Source: Oegoconia quadripuncta
Lineage: Eukaryota > Arthropoda > Insecta > Lepidoptera > Autostichidae
Assembly (NCBI GenBank): GCA_949316235.1
Contig: OX438745.1
Span: 7,693,001 to 7,757,000, forward strand
DNA: 64,000 bases
Direction: 5' to 3'
Shown here: one piece after another, positions 39,416-50,590 of the stretch
Layout: every line of letters begins with the position of its first letter
Numbering within the stretch: the stretch's first letter is position 1
Made by a program: the position numbers and the translations under genes
The notes under the pieces: generated by a model
Database searches by the model: none
Told to the model about the DNA's origin: nothing
The model's input: only the letters and a program-made list of their open reading frames with translations

Positions 39416-40799
39416 TTAACACACATTGATTGATTAAAGACTTTCGTGTTCAAGCACTAAGGTATTCTGAACGAGTAGATGTGTTTTCAACGATAATGAA
39501 GCGCAGGACATCCTACGTCCAGCAATGGATGAACTCAAATAGGGAAAAGAGCGTAAATAATAGGTAAACTCAATAACTAACTTAAAACAAAATTGAAACT
39601 TCTAAACAATAACAGTAAAACTAAAATAAATTACACGTCGTCAATGCATAAAATTGGACCCGCGAGGCATGATTCTCAGAACCGCATTGCCACGCTGAAT
39701 GCAAAACCACTTAAGTGTTTAGCGAGGAAACTGCTTGCCGGGTCACCACTGACGTCGTGTAGGCACTCATAGTACCTATATCTGTACATAATAAAATCGT
39801 AAAGGCAATATGTTGAATATGTATGAATACGCGCACCATTGATAAACTTCGGGACGGTTTTGATGAAGTTTCCGCAGATATATTTAAATAGTATTTCTGG
39901 CCAAATTCCTTAAATATCAGTTCCGCATAACTTTCCAACTACCACTGATTTTAGCTGGAATCTCTCTTAGATATGAAGCTCACCATATGGTACATTATTT
40001 CTTTTTGCTTGGTACGTGTATCTACATTATTATGTTTTGTGCAATAAGAATAATAATAATAGATCCTTGGATTCAGTTTTGAAGGTGCTCTGTTGAGAAC
40101 TTTCTTTTACAGTATACCCATTGGTCAGATGCATGATGAATCGAATGGAAAGGAAAATAGAGATTGTACACTCAAAATAAACAGTGGTCAAATGTTTTCT
40201 TTGAATGATTCTGTATTCAAATTAACTATTTCTATGTGGTTTTGAAAGAATACTTTGTTCGTGTTCAGTAGTCCACGCGGACAGCTACTATTATTAAAAA
40301 AACAAATAGCTTAAAACACAATGCTGATTAGCAGACAGAGTCACGTTCGCTTGGAGGCGTAACGCGTGTGTATACATTTTACGTAAAATCTGACGTCTGT
40401 TCATGAGCTAATAGCTTCGGATAACAAACGCAGCTGATTGCTATCTGGTTATTTTCTGTGGTTACCGGCTATCTCTATCGTCGGCGTGTATTTTTGGCTA
40501 CCAGCGTTCTGATAATATTATCATTTCCAATCATGTTCGATAATGCAATTGTGTTATATTATAATTCAATATTATAATATTCGTGGTTCGTACTACGTAC
40601 ACTTTGTTTCGACTTTGGATTAAAAATAAACAGGTAAATTAAATTTTGTGGTTTTGAAAAATTTCCGGAATCGATTTCGTATATCAATTATTACCTGTAA
40701 ATATTTTTCATTGGCTTATTTTGATGAAATGTCTAAGTTATTTTTATAAAATGGTGGTAGCTAGCCAGACACTTAAAAAGTACCAAAAATTATATCCCA
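39416..40799. other. Unassigned 1.4-kb stretch
   Basis: Only a SINE-A relic (atggtggtagctagccaga, about 40751-40769) was recognised. No domain in the 75-codon minus frame at 39711-39938. One of the two largest repeat-poor segments in the window. Confidence 0.4.
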
Positions 40800-40965
40800 C
40801 GCCCTCTATCTTCAACCCTCGACGAAAGACGGATGTCCGTATTTATCCGGATGTAGCTCAGTAATGCTTGGTACGAGTGTTGTTGTAGGAGGGGATGTTA
40901 TCCATGTTGTTAGCCATGGTTGATGAAAATTGGTTAAGCTGTTTTGAAGTTTTTAGCTTTTCACA
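40800..40965 (+). repeat. R-E repeat, plus strand
   Basis: 'agctcagtaatgcttggtac' and 'agccatggttgatgaaaatt' in the reverse order of the minus-strand copies. Confidence 0.5.
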
Positions 40966-41034
40966 CATTTGGACGATGTTATAGCTTTTCGGAAATTTTC
41001 GAAATTTAAATTAATAGTTATGTAAATCTTATAT

Positions 41035-41355
41035 CGTTAACATTGAGTCATGGAGGCGGTTTTTTATGCACAACAGGTTAGTTCTTGACCTCAATCACAC
41101 CTGATGGTAAGAGAAGATGAGGCCGAAGATATACCATCTTATTTGGGGGACTAGCTATTTTATCTCTGACAACCGGAATACAATAATGCTATTAACATTG
41201 CTGTTTGGCGGCTGACTTAGCTAAGATGGTAGTAGCTAAGGCGGATATTTAAAATGCCCTTCCACTAACTAAACCGAATGTGTAGCAAACGTGCACCCTG
41301 CTAGGGATTCGTAAACTCTATGTTTTACGAGTACATTGCGCCACGGACGCTGTTA
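41035..41355 (-). mobile_element. SINE-A plus the head of a second SINE-A
   Basis: 41035-41055 (cattgagtcatggaggcgg) is the 5' end of one minus-strand SINE-A whose body is gone. Directly beside it, a nearly complete second SINE-A (41059-41355) begins with its tail 'atgcacaacaggtta' and ends in a decayed head. The B box is lost ('tagggattcgtaaac'). Confidence 0.75.
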
Positions 41356-41939
41356 AATTGTATTTGTAAATATTGTAATAATTACATATTGTTGGCGAAG
41401 TTAGAGCGCCGCTCTGGGGTCGCTCTAGTAAGTCAGACGCTTCGAAATACACGACGCTGGGAGCGAGAGGGAAGTTCAAAACACGGGACGCCGCACACAC
41501 ACACACACACTCTGCAGACCAGAAGATATCAAAGAAAACTGCTTGATAACGTTGAAAGAGCTTCTTATAATTGACAATTCTTCTTATTACACTAAAATTG
41601 CATAATAAACAAAAAAAAAAATCACAATTTTTCACTTTCACTTGGAACCGACCGCAATGTTCGAAGATGTGCTCGCTACTTCGATCTCTCTCAGTAGGTA
41701 CCATCTTTTTATAACACAGAAACCGTCGGGTTCTGATCGGATATCTAATAGGAACACTGGAATTAATTATTTGACATTGCTTCTATACAATTATCAACAA
41801 AAAAATCATTAACAAAATCAAATAAAAATTACAGAATACAACCTCGAACCATTATGCTCCTTAACACATATTTTTTATTAAAATTACTATTTAAGTATTT
41901 AAAAACCATAAAACCCGTTAGCATATATATATTGTATTC
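41356..41939. other. Unassigned stretch with short (CA)n
   Basis: A local GC rise with agagcg/cgctct hairpins at 41402-41430 and a (CA)8 run at 41498-41513. A 128-codon minus frame (41318-41704) spans these and part of the SINE; it shows no domain. Confidence 0.4.
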
Positions 41940-42005
41940 TATAATAACTCTGGGGACCAAGACGATTCTAAAGCGCCTTACACTTCAAAATCGGTCAAAC
42001 TGTTC
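41940..42005 (-). repeat. R-L fragment, minus strand
   Basis: 'ctggggaccaagacgattct' is the reverse of the R-L block 'agaatcgtcttggtc' at 50468-50482. Confidence 0.5.
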
Positions 42006-42946
42006 ACGCTGCAGGACGTAACATAGCTACAAGTACGTAATTACATACATACCGTACATACACCCGAAAAATATTATCTTCCTTCCCTTCTTGGGGCAGT
42101 CGAATAACATAACGAAAAAAAGGGAACAGAAAGGACAGACTCCTGGGGTTTCCCTTTCGATAGTGGTTCGAAAACATTTAGTTTCAGCGTACTAACTGAT
42201 AGATGTATTCAGCAAAGCTCTAATATTATTTCCAAGAAATTATTACCTAGCTCGGGTAGTTTCTTTTAACAGAGGTTATAGTAGCCTATATTTTTCTTCG
42301 ACGTTTCAGCAATTCTTGTGCAAAAAGTTAAATCATTTTGACTTTCCGTAACGTCGTGAAATATAACGGAACATTAATAATAATTTAAGTTTATAGTAGT
42401 GCACAATTGCTAACTACTAAGTTCAGTATAGTTTTCGTAGCCACTTCACTTTTCGAGAAATCGCTAATTCATGCGCGGTTTACGGTGTGACACGGTCGAC
42501 TTTGAATCTCAAAATTTTATCAATGAATCTTTCCAATTAAAAAAACTGTCCTGTAGAATGTCTCATACCGGACAAGTAAAAATTGAATAAACGATAAAAT
42601 AAAAAGAATTTAGGTTTTACTTTTAAAAAACACAAATAATCGACGTTGTATGAAATAAAACTTTTTCAGATTTTTTTATCTACTTAGACATTTTAATAAT
42701 TTATACTTTTTGAGAAACTGCCAATTCTCACATTTTCTGAAGGCGTACCTTAACAGCAATAAGCAAAAAATTATTTTCAAGAAGCTTTTTCATCTTTCCC
42801 ACAAGTTATTATGATTTATACGGGTATCAATATCGAATGAAAAACACACCCTGAACATTTTATACTCCATATAACTTAGGAAACAGCTACATCAACTGCA
42901 ATAATAACTTTGTGGGAACTTTAAAATGGATTATGTCACACTTTAT
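42006..42946. other. Unassigned stretch
   Basis: Nothing recognised over 0.9 kb; no frame of 60 codons. Confidence 0.35.
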
Positions 42947-43115
42947 AGGGTTCTGTATCTTAAAAGAAAAAGGAACTATTATAGGATTACTTCGTTGTCC
43001 ATCTGCCAGTCAAGACCCTTTTTCTCGGGAGGTATGAATTGAAATTAATATCAAAGTGTAGAAAACCAAGCTCCTAAGCCAATGCATTAAAAATACGGCA
43101 ATTTATGTCAGGTAC
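42947..43115 (+). repeat. R-F repeat
   Basis: Starts 'tagggttctgtatcttaaaa', contains 'aggattacttcgttgtccat' and 'aagacccttttctcgggag', ends near 'atacggcaatttatgtc'. Partial reverse copy at 1365-1570. Confidence 0.55.
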
Positions 43116-43127
43116 TAGCAAATAAAA

Positions 43128-43400
43128 TGACCTGTTTGGTATAGTGGTTAAAACCCTGACTGCAATGCAAAAAGATCGCGGTTTCTAATCTCGCTAGGGG
43201 CATAGGTTTGTGTTTATGATGAATACGTACGTGTTTTTTTAATGTACCCGAGTTATGGAGGATTTTATTTATATACCTACATATATTTATTAACAAACAC
43301 AATGTATTTGTGTAGTATATCAACCATCTGGTATCCGTAATACAAGTCTAGTTCCTTAGTGTGCAACTAGATGGAGTTGTGTGTGTGCAAAAATATTTAT
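43128..43400 (+). mobile_element. SINE-C, plus strand
   Basis: The head is directly readable: 'gacctgtttggtatagtggt' (A box), degraded B box (ggtttctaatctcg), then the body in forward order to 'gtgtgtgtgcaaaaatattt'. Useful for seeing the Pol III boxes in their own orientation. Confidence 0.82.
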
Positions 43401-44504
43401 ATTTATAATTAAAACCGATAAAATACTTCGCATTGACCTAGAATCAGCTCAAGCAATGGAACAAATTTGAAAAATCATTATTTTGCACTTACATCACCTT
43501 ATTTCGCGATTGCAATACATATCGGGATTCGTTTCTAATGGTGGAAGAACTAGTTCAATTTCTTTATTCGGAAAACATATAGTACAAAATAGTTTATATA
43601 GAAGTAACTATTATAGATATAGCGGAGACCGAAAGGGTTTCCACTGATAGGAAACACAGAAAAACTATCAAAATTGAGCGGAGTAGAGGATCGATTACCA
43701 TTAGAATGGATAGAATAAATTTAAGTAGAAATATAAGTAGAAATTTGTACGGACCCTTCGGTATACGAGTCAAACTCGCACTTGTTTTGTTCGCTTCGCA
43801 CTTTTTGAGCGCTCCGCACCACTGACGCTGCGAGCGGGAACGGAACCTCAATGGAATTCCCATTCATTACCGTAATATGCAATACATATCCACCTACGAG
43901 TTTGAAATAAAAACATAGGACTTCGCCTCACACTAGACCTTTTGAGATCAGACCGTAAAACAATATTATTTCATTCAAATAGTGTCTGTGATTTAGCTAT
44001 TTCGGCACAGTAGGGAGTGTTTTATGTAACTTTATGAAACTCAAATATCGTGGAAGGGTGGCATTTATGGCTTTTATGTGCCCGGGTCATAAATGGCACG
44101 GATGGCATAAAAGTTTATGCCTGTGCCCGAATTGAGGGGATTATGGAAAAAGTCTGCAAACTACGTACAGTCGTCCGCATCGTCCTTTTATATACACAAA
44201 GGGTTTGCGCTTGACCTCAAATTGATACTTATTGGGTGAAAATTCCTTTGCAACCGGATTTTGCTGCCCTGTAATCTTCAATAAGATGAAATGTCGTAGA
44301 CATTCTCCTTTCCCTATACACCGCGTAGGTATATCTGAGAATACGTTTTGACCTTGCCAAGGTCTAGACTATAAACAATTTTATTAAGGAACTAATTTTG
44401 AAATCGTGTAAATAAATCAGTGTTTCATACTTCTTTTTTTTTCAAGCTTGTTCCTATATTTATTACTTTGTATAAAATATGTTGTCGGTAATTTGTATAA
44501 TTCG
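43401..44504. other. Unassigned 1.1-kb stretch
   Basis: A patch at 44060-44125 has interleaved inverted repeats (catttatg / cataaatg; ggcataaaagtttatgcc). An 89-codon minus frame (43594-43863) has no domain. Confidence 0.35.
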
Positions 44505-44995
44505 TCAGTTTACAAACGGCGGCACAGTCAGTTCACAAACGGTTGTATAGTCAGATCACAAACGGCGGTATAGTCAGTTCACAAACGTGGTATAGTCAGA
44601 TCACAAATGCGAATTAGTTCACAAAGGGCGATATAGTCAGTTCACAAATGACGGCACAGTCATTTCACAACATCTGCGTAGTCAGTTCACAAATGGCGAC
44701 AAAGTCAGTTCACAAGTATCGGGGTAGTCAGTTCACAAACGGCCGTATATTTCAAAAATGTCGACGACTTAGTCAGTACTCCAACTGCGGCACAGTCAGG
44801 TCACAAATGGCGACTTAGTCAGTTCACAAACGACGATATAGTCAGTTCACAAACGACGATATAGTCAGTTCACAAGTATCGGGGTAGTCAGTTCACAAAC
44901 GGCGGTATATTTCATAAATGTCGAGGATTTAGTTCACCATCGGCGGCATAGTTAGTTCACAAACGGCGGTATAGTCAGTTTGAAAACGTCCGATG
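44505..44995. repeat. 23-bp satellite array, about 22 units
   Basis: Unit: tatagtcagttcacaaacgg plus cgg. Units vary in the last 6-8 bases. A distinctive three-unit block ('cacaagtatcgg', then a standard unit, then 'tatatttcaaaaatgtcga' variant) occurs at 44711 and again at 44871. That is 160 bp apart, about seven units, a higher-order repeat. No coding frame. Confidence 0.9.
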
Positions 44996-45044
44996 TTTTA
45001 ATTAGTGTTTTCAAAATTTCTTTCAAATTGGCGGAATTCGTAGG

Positions 45045-45330
45045 GTTCATATCAAGCGAATTTACACTTTATTCGATGATTGTTTTGAAAAAAAAATAAA
45101 GTATCCATGCTATTGGTGTCGATTCGGATGTACACCAACTCAACTAAATTCTCCCTGGAACAGTACGATGCGACGGCACCACTCTAAAACTGGTTTCAGT
45201 TTACTTTAGTTGGTGTACATCCGAATCGACAGCAATAACTTCTATTTCACTTACCTAATATGCCCTACTTTTTTCTTACGGTAAAAAAACTCACCTGTAT
45301 ACTTCATCTGGTAAAAGGTGTATTGTCGAG
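45045..45330. mobile_element. MITE-3 right half carrying a nested MITE-2
   Basis: 'ttttgaaaaaaaaataaa' and 'atccatgcta' on the left of MITE-2, and 'taacttctatttcacttacc', 'taatatgccctacttttttc' and 'aaactcacctgtata' on its right, follow MITE-3 35735-35826 in order. The left boundary is unclear. Confidence 0.6.
45112..45236. mobile_element. MITE-2 nested in MITE-3
   Basis: Inverted ends tgtcgattcggatgtacacc on both sides, centre 'ctccctggaacagtacgatg' and 'cgacggcaccact'. Lost about 30 bp of the left arm relative to 26700-26850. TA is present just outside the putative ends, but the exact TSD cannot be fixed. Confidence 0.7.
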
Positions 45331-45601
45331 AGACTATGTGTTAATGTTTGTTAATACTTTTTCTGCCACAAGGTTGCCTCCTTACATCACAAAATTATCC
45401 GCCTAAATGCTCAATGTTGTTAGTGCTCTCTCAATGTCACTTCCTCTCAGCTGGCAAGTCTCAAGAGCGTTATCAGCTATCTGTCGACAACATTACGCCA
45501 TTTGGTGTGTCGCCACATGTTACGTATGACGTAATACTACACGGTCCTCGAAATGTGTTAGTCACTTCCTTAACTGTTATCATAGTGAGTTTTTACTAAC
45601 A

Positions 45602-45730
45602 CCAGTGGCGCAGTCGCATTCGGTAGTCGTTTAGCGAATTTTCTGTGCTTCGGAGGGCATGTTAAATAGTTACTGCATTGTTTTCAACTGAAGACAGTCG
45701 GTAGCTTACAGGAGCAGGTTCACCTGGTGG
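45602..45730 (+). mobile_element. SINE-5S fragment
   Basis: 'agtggcgcagtcgcattcgg' (5' end of the family) then 'gtgcttcggagggcatgtta' and 'tttcaactgaagacagtcg'. The 5S-like core has been deleted; this copy shows what precedes and follows it. Confidence 0.55.
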
Positions 45731-46899
45731 ATTATGTTTCATGTTCTCGCTCAGATGGAACTCTTGTTTCAACAGTAAAGCTGCTCTTGATTTAGGTATA
45801 GATAGTGCATTTTTGAGACGTAAGTAATATGGGTATGATGTAAATCCGAAACTAAAGTGTGTAGATATTTGAAGGGTCATCGCAAACAATGAGAAATGGA
45901 TTTTAGGGATTGAATAAAATACATACTCGATTTTTAAGAAAACAAATCACACATTTTAAATTTTTGACATCTAAAGCGTATTTCAGCCACGAATAGAGAC
46001 CAGTTGTTTTTCTAAAGAAATATTACCCAGGTGGTGATTCTCTTTGTTTTTAGGATAGACTAATCCTTTACTATACCAACCTTTCTGATGCTTATGTGCA
46101 TGCCGTAGGCAGATGGTTCATTCAGCCCTTCATTTGAGTGCCCCGGCGGATAGTTGTTTCTTATTGGTAATCCAGGAAATGTCTGCCATACATAACGATA
46201 TGCCTACCTACCTAGGCATTTACTTGAATAACCAATTTAACGACTACGACATACATAAATCAGATCTGATGACTTTTTCAGATGTGCCAACCGTCTATTA
46301 CAGTTCCGTTTCGGAAAATGAAACCCCTCTAATAATAATAATTTCGTCAATAGGCAGCTGTAACATTTCTCTGTTAGTATACAGCCTATGGCAATATCAT
46401 AATGAACACAGTGGCAATCGGCAGTCGTGTAATGATTATTATTATCGATAGATAAAGTAATGATAATGAATGATAGATAAAAGGTAAATCACCGGACTTA
46501 AATACTCGAACTAATATTATATAGTGAGAATTTTATTATTGTACTTTTATAGAAATAGGTATCAACAATAAATATTGTTATTGTGATTTATGTAAAGAAT
46601 TTACGTTGGTTTTTCGGCGAAAATAAATATTGTGAGTTAACCATGAAAATTCACAAACAGTCAAAAGTAAAATTAGCTGATGAGAAGCTTGGCATTTTCT
46701 AAAGTAAGTGGTATTTCACGCTGGTGCTGTACCAGGCCAGTGCTAGACCTTTTCTTAAACGGAATACTGCCATATTGGGATGTGTCAGCCATGTATCAAC
46801 TAGCTGCCCTCGAATCTCTGGAATGAACGACGAGCTGATTCTGAACATTCTTTTCCTGCTTTCATATTTCTTTCTCAAGTAAGGAATGACTAATATATA
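45731..46899. other. Unassigned 1.2-kb stretch
   Basis: Frames of 75 (minus, 45662-45889) and 112 codons (plus, 46113-46451) show no domain. Nothing matched elsewhere except a short 'gtggcaatcggcagtcgtgt' (46411) resembling the SINE-5S start. Confidence 0.35.
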
Positions 46900-47115
46900 G
46901 GAATAATGAGAACGTCACAGGACATATGATCGTAGCGTCAGTGAGAAGTGAAAAAGTGAGAGGATCATGCGTAAGAAATAATGCGATATAGAAGTAGAGG
47001 TATGCCAGAGGAAAAATGCATGGATTATATGAAGGATGACATTAGAAGGAAAGGAGTGAGTGCTGAGATGGCAGCTGATAAAAGGAAAACATGTTGTGCC
47101 GAGTCTACGCAAGGT
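46900..47115 (+). pseudogene. LINE-10 C-terminal fragment, plus strand
   Basis: The frame at about 46990-47110 reads RSRGMPEEKCMDYMKDDIRR, then KGVSAEMAADKRKTCCAEST. This is the C-terminal pattern of endonuclease-RT LINEs ('RGRP..rWmD.vk.DMr..gv......DR..Wr....cAdPt'). A gap between 'aggatcatgcgtaag' and 'aatgcgatatagaag' and the missing Trp after DR indicate decay. No catalytic region. Confidence 0.68.
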
Positions 47116-47924
47116 GGCATTAGGGAAGGAAAGAAGGAAAGGGTTTGATCCGGTGTCGAGTACCACATTTAGATCCTAGCAATAGGTACTAGAATGGAAT
47201 AGAAATGCTTTATTTGGCTACTTTAAAAATAGTCAAAACAATTTGATACTAATAAGATATAGGCAAGACAAACAGGAATAAAAAGGAAAGATAATTTTGA
47301 ACTCAGGTGCCGAGTCCGCATGAATGAAGTTTCCAGCTCAGCATGACTTGTAAGATTGGTATAAACGCTAATTTCCAGTACAGCCTTGATATTCACACAA
47401 TACGTTTAAATATAGTTGAAGCAATGCATATATTTGCAAAGACTAAAATTATGTTTTCTGTATAAGATATAATAGTTTGTATGAATGATCACGATTACAT
47501 ACAGACAAAAAGTAACAATTTGATTATGAAGGAGATTTTGCTATTCAATTGCAATTATTAAATTAATTATTGAGTGATCACTGTGCATTACAGTGGGAGG
47601 AGTGTACTACTAAGCAAATAATGTTTCGTCACCAGAAAAGGCGTTGTGGTACCCAAATTAATTAACACGTATTTGCTAAGCGGCACCGTGTTATTGTTAT
47701 TTTGTGATATCAAATAATGAACAACATACTTACCAACTTTATCTGATATTACAATTAACGATAAATACGATTAACAAAACAAAACAAGAAGAGCATAGTT
47801 CATGACTTGCCATGTTTTTTTTTAACTTTTTAATTATAAAGGGTTCTTCTATTACAGAATATACCATCTTAATAAGTAAAATAGACTTGAAAAGAATTTA
47901 TTCTCAACTTATCCAGGAAAATGT
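47116..47924. other. Unassigned stretch
   Basis: No repeat or frame of interest in 0.8 kb. Confidence 0.35.
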
Positions 47925-47985
47925 GTTTGTTCAATTTATGTTTGTATACTTATATGCAATAAAGTGTTAAATAAATAAATAAAAT
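47925..47985 (+). mobile_element. LINE 3' tail with TAAA end
   Basis: 'tgttcaatttatgtttgtat' then 'cttatatgcaataaagtgtt' and (aaat)n, matching 23225-23270. Confidence 0.6.
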
Positions 47986-47999
47986 GTCCCTATCACAAA

Positions 48000-48085
48000 T
48001 TAAGCATATAGCCGCCTGGGCATCGAACTCATAACCTCGGCATCAGTAATCCAATGTTTATTAACATTGTGCCAAGGAGATCACA
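48000..48085 (-). mobile_element. tRNA-like SINE head, diverged
   Basis: Reversed, it reads 'ctccttggcacaatgtt' (A-box like) and 'gagttcgatgcccagg' (B-box like). Probably a relative of SINE-A; no body was found. Confidence 0.5.
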
Positions 48086-48944
48086 CATCTATTTACTTTG
48101 ACCATTTAACAAGCAAGTGTTTACAAAATTCATAGAGCTCTTCATAAAATCCATACATAATGCGTAAAAATACACAGTCAGTCAGTGCGAAGTCAGTACT
48201 ATAAATAACCAGCCTGCGTAGATTCTTGATAGATTGAACGTTAAGGTTGTAGGTCAATGACGAGAGAGCACAACGACTGCAAATTTAAGACCTACGAACA
48301 TACATCAACAGCCATATGGGTTTGGCCATAATCAACAATACAGTCCAGTGCTGATTGGCAAGATTGTACCTGCATAATCAGTATTTGAGTCTTCATTTGA
48401 AGGACTGTGCACTCCCATACTCCATAATAGTCATCTAATAAGAAGGCCCAGAACTATTCGAATCACATAAATCAGCGCCACCGTGCCAATTGCTGCAACT
48501 CTTTTCAAAATTTATGTTTTCTGTATTGTGTTAAAGTTTTCTGGTTACTGTCGATGTTATTGTGTGGTATTAAATATGTTTATAGTGCCAATAGATGATT
48601 TAAGGACACCAAACGTTGCTTAACTTCGCCAATCAACGGAGAGCGTGAATGCGCCAGGAGTGCTGCCAATCAAACTAAAACACAGGCCATTGGTAATTCT
48701 ACAGTAACCTTCTCTGTTGCTTTGAGAAAATGGAATTTGAGGCTTTCTCTGTGAAAGTCAAGGTACCGCGCGATCAACCCTATAGTTTCCTCAAAACGTA
48801 TTAACACATGATTATGATTCATCATTATCATATCCACTGGCTGAACATAGTTTTCCAGAATGACCGGTTGGAAGCGGCTTGTAACCAGCTACTTCCCGCG
48901 ACTTTCATCACTTTGTGAGTGGACTTCTTACGTTGCGGTTGTCG
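48086..48944. other. Unassigned stretch
   Basis: No feature recognised upstream of the LINE-5 fragment; LINE-5 homology may begin slightly left of 48945. Confidence 0.35.
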
Positions 48945-49190
48945 GTGCGTGGTCTCCACTCGAGAACTTTAATGTCCCACCGGCTATGAGTTCGTCGAGC
49001 TATGTAATTCGCTGGGCTATCTCGGGGACTTTCGTTGCGTGGCCCATAGTGAGAGACTACATTTCAGTTTTTGAGGGGTAGAGCGCTGCCGTGCGCCACC
49101 CGCCTGGGGCGACGCTGTAAAACGCCTAGGCTTTGTTCCTGATCAAAAAAAGATCACATTTCAGTGCCAAAGACTTCTTCAAGAACTGAG
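48945..49190 (-). pseudogene. LINE-5 C-terminal fragment split by an 84-bp insert
   Basis: 'gtgcgtggtctccactcgag', 'ttcgctgggctatctc' and 'gagagactacatttcag' match the LINE-5 antisense at 38396-38640. The match resumes after 49152 ('gatcacatttcagtgccaaa'). Confidence 0.65.
49068..49151 (+). mobile_element. 84-bp GC-rich retroposon with A-tail
   Basis: A compact GC-rich insert ('gagcgctgccgtgcgccacc', 'cgcctggggcgacgctgtaa') ending in A7. It is flanked by imperfect 13-bp repeats gactacatttcag (49055-49067) and gatcacatttcag (49152-49164), and sits in antisense LINE-5. A-tail plus TSD fit LINE-mediated retroposition of a small RNA or a LINE 3' end. Confidence 0.55.
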
Positions 49191-49789
49191 GTATTTTCGA
49201 CGAGAAGACGAGAATGTCACAAATGGTACACAACAAAATGCAGTTTGCTATGAAGCCACTTAGATGAAAGGGCTACGCGAACCGCAAAAACCAAGGGCTT
49301 AGCACACCTGCCCTGAATATTCTACCCTTACATATTTAACGGGGGCAACTTGAAACCACAAGTGAATTTTTAATCAGTCTCTTTGTGTGCCAAAGTTTGG
49401 TTGTATACGCACCGAGTATATGCCCCAGTTAGATGATACGGTGGAATTCTTTTGAAATTTTGTAGAGAGCCTATTAAATTTTATGCGGTGTTTGATAGGT
49501 CGTTTTACATAACGACAAATGAGCTACGGAATATTAGTAGGGGGTATGAATTTCATTCATTATTAGATACAGTTATTGTATTGTCGATCTTTGGATTTGG
49601 TGATATTATATCCGCATTGTGATGATTTTTAATCGACTCCAAAAAATAAGCAGGTTCTACGTTCACTTGTATGTATTTTTTTTCACGACATATTTCGGTT
49701 TTTAAGTTCATGTCATTGTCATTTTATTGAGAGTTTTAGAGAAATGGAATTAGGATTCAGGCTACCAACAAAAACCGATATCATTATGA
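49191..49789. other. Unassigned stretch
   Basis: No feature recognised. Confidence 0.35.
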
Positions 49790-49890
49790 TTTTGAACAGG
49801 CATTTATTGGAATCGCGTGCTTCATCTTCAACCATACCATCACTTTCCATCACGTGAAATTATGGTCAAACATAATATATAAAGGTAATA
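49790..49890 (+). mobile_element. LINE-1 3' end
   Basis: 'aacaggcatttattggaatc' and 'ccatcactttccatcacgtg' followed by 'gtcaaaca' match the LINE-1 terminus at 2295-2370. About 100 bp. Confidence 0.6.
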
Positions 49891-50175
49891 ATAAAACTAT
49901 AATATGGCCAAAGATATTTAGATTTTTTTTTGGAGGGCACTCTATATTTTTCTACTAACTTGGACTAAGACTTACTGACATAATATGGAACAATAACTCC
50001 GCTAGTTAGAAAACACAACCTCGTCAGTATTCGTATTCGTAGTAATGATCCTGTATGCAGATAATGCTGATGTTACCAGATCAAGGACTGAATCAGTATA
50101 GTTTAGGCTTAATATTATTATAGTAATTAATATTCAAATTATCTGGAGCCGGACGTTCTTCAATGTTTTTTTAAA

Positions 50176-50320
50176 ATTTCAAAGCGCTTAGCCTATCTCT
50201 CTGGTGACCCGAGAGCTGGCTGTTTTCTGGCTCAACGCTTAAGTATCTGCATCCAGCGAGGAAACACTGCCAGCGTTGTGGGTACACGGTCCCATTTTAT
50301 TTTGCATTTTTTTCTATTTT
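50176..50320 (+). pseudogene. LINE-7 C-terminal coding tail, copy 2
   Basis: The frame reads SKRLAYLSGDPRAGCFLAQR, then LSICIQRGNTASVVGT, then an AT-rich run-on to a TAA near 50319. It is about 45 codons. A TTAAATAAATA signal lies downstream. Shorter than the 30-kb-distant copies at 20866 and 60665, and too short to be flagged by a 60-codon cut-off. Confidence 0.6.
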
Positions 50321-50394
50321 AATTTAAATTCCGTCTATTTATTTGTTACTGTTTTTAAATAAATAACAGATATTTCATTTGAAAGTTGAAAAAT

Positions 50395-50590
50395 GAAATG
50401 TAGATTTCTGTACCTCCTGTAACCTAAACGACTTGCAGTGTGAATTTTGAAGTGCAAGGTATTGTTAGAATCGTCTTGGTCCTCAGAGTGTCGTCCGCAA
50501 AATACAAAATATATCTACTGTCGGGTTTTAAATCCTTCAATAGTAATTTTTTTTCTCTTTTCAATTTCAGAGCTGTCAAGTTTTTGACAA
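50395..50590 (+). repeat. R-L repeat, uninterrupted
   Basis: 'cctcctgtaacctaaacgac', 'tagaatcgtcttggtcctca' and 'gtcgtccgcaaaatac'. Reference for the copy at 54357-55105 that is split by LINE-2. Confidence 0.55.

Noticed and set aside
41318..41704. 128-codon minus-strand frame
   Set aside because: Mixes SINE-A sequence, a (CA)n run and AT-rich DNA; no domain.
45348..45599. 83-codon frame in a GC-richer patch
   Set aside because: No domain in any frame and no splice or start context of note.
46113..46451. 112-codon plus-strand frame
   Set aside because: No recognisable motif or homologue; length is within chance expectation for 64 kb in six frames.
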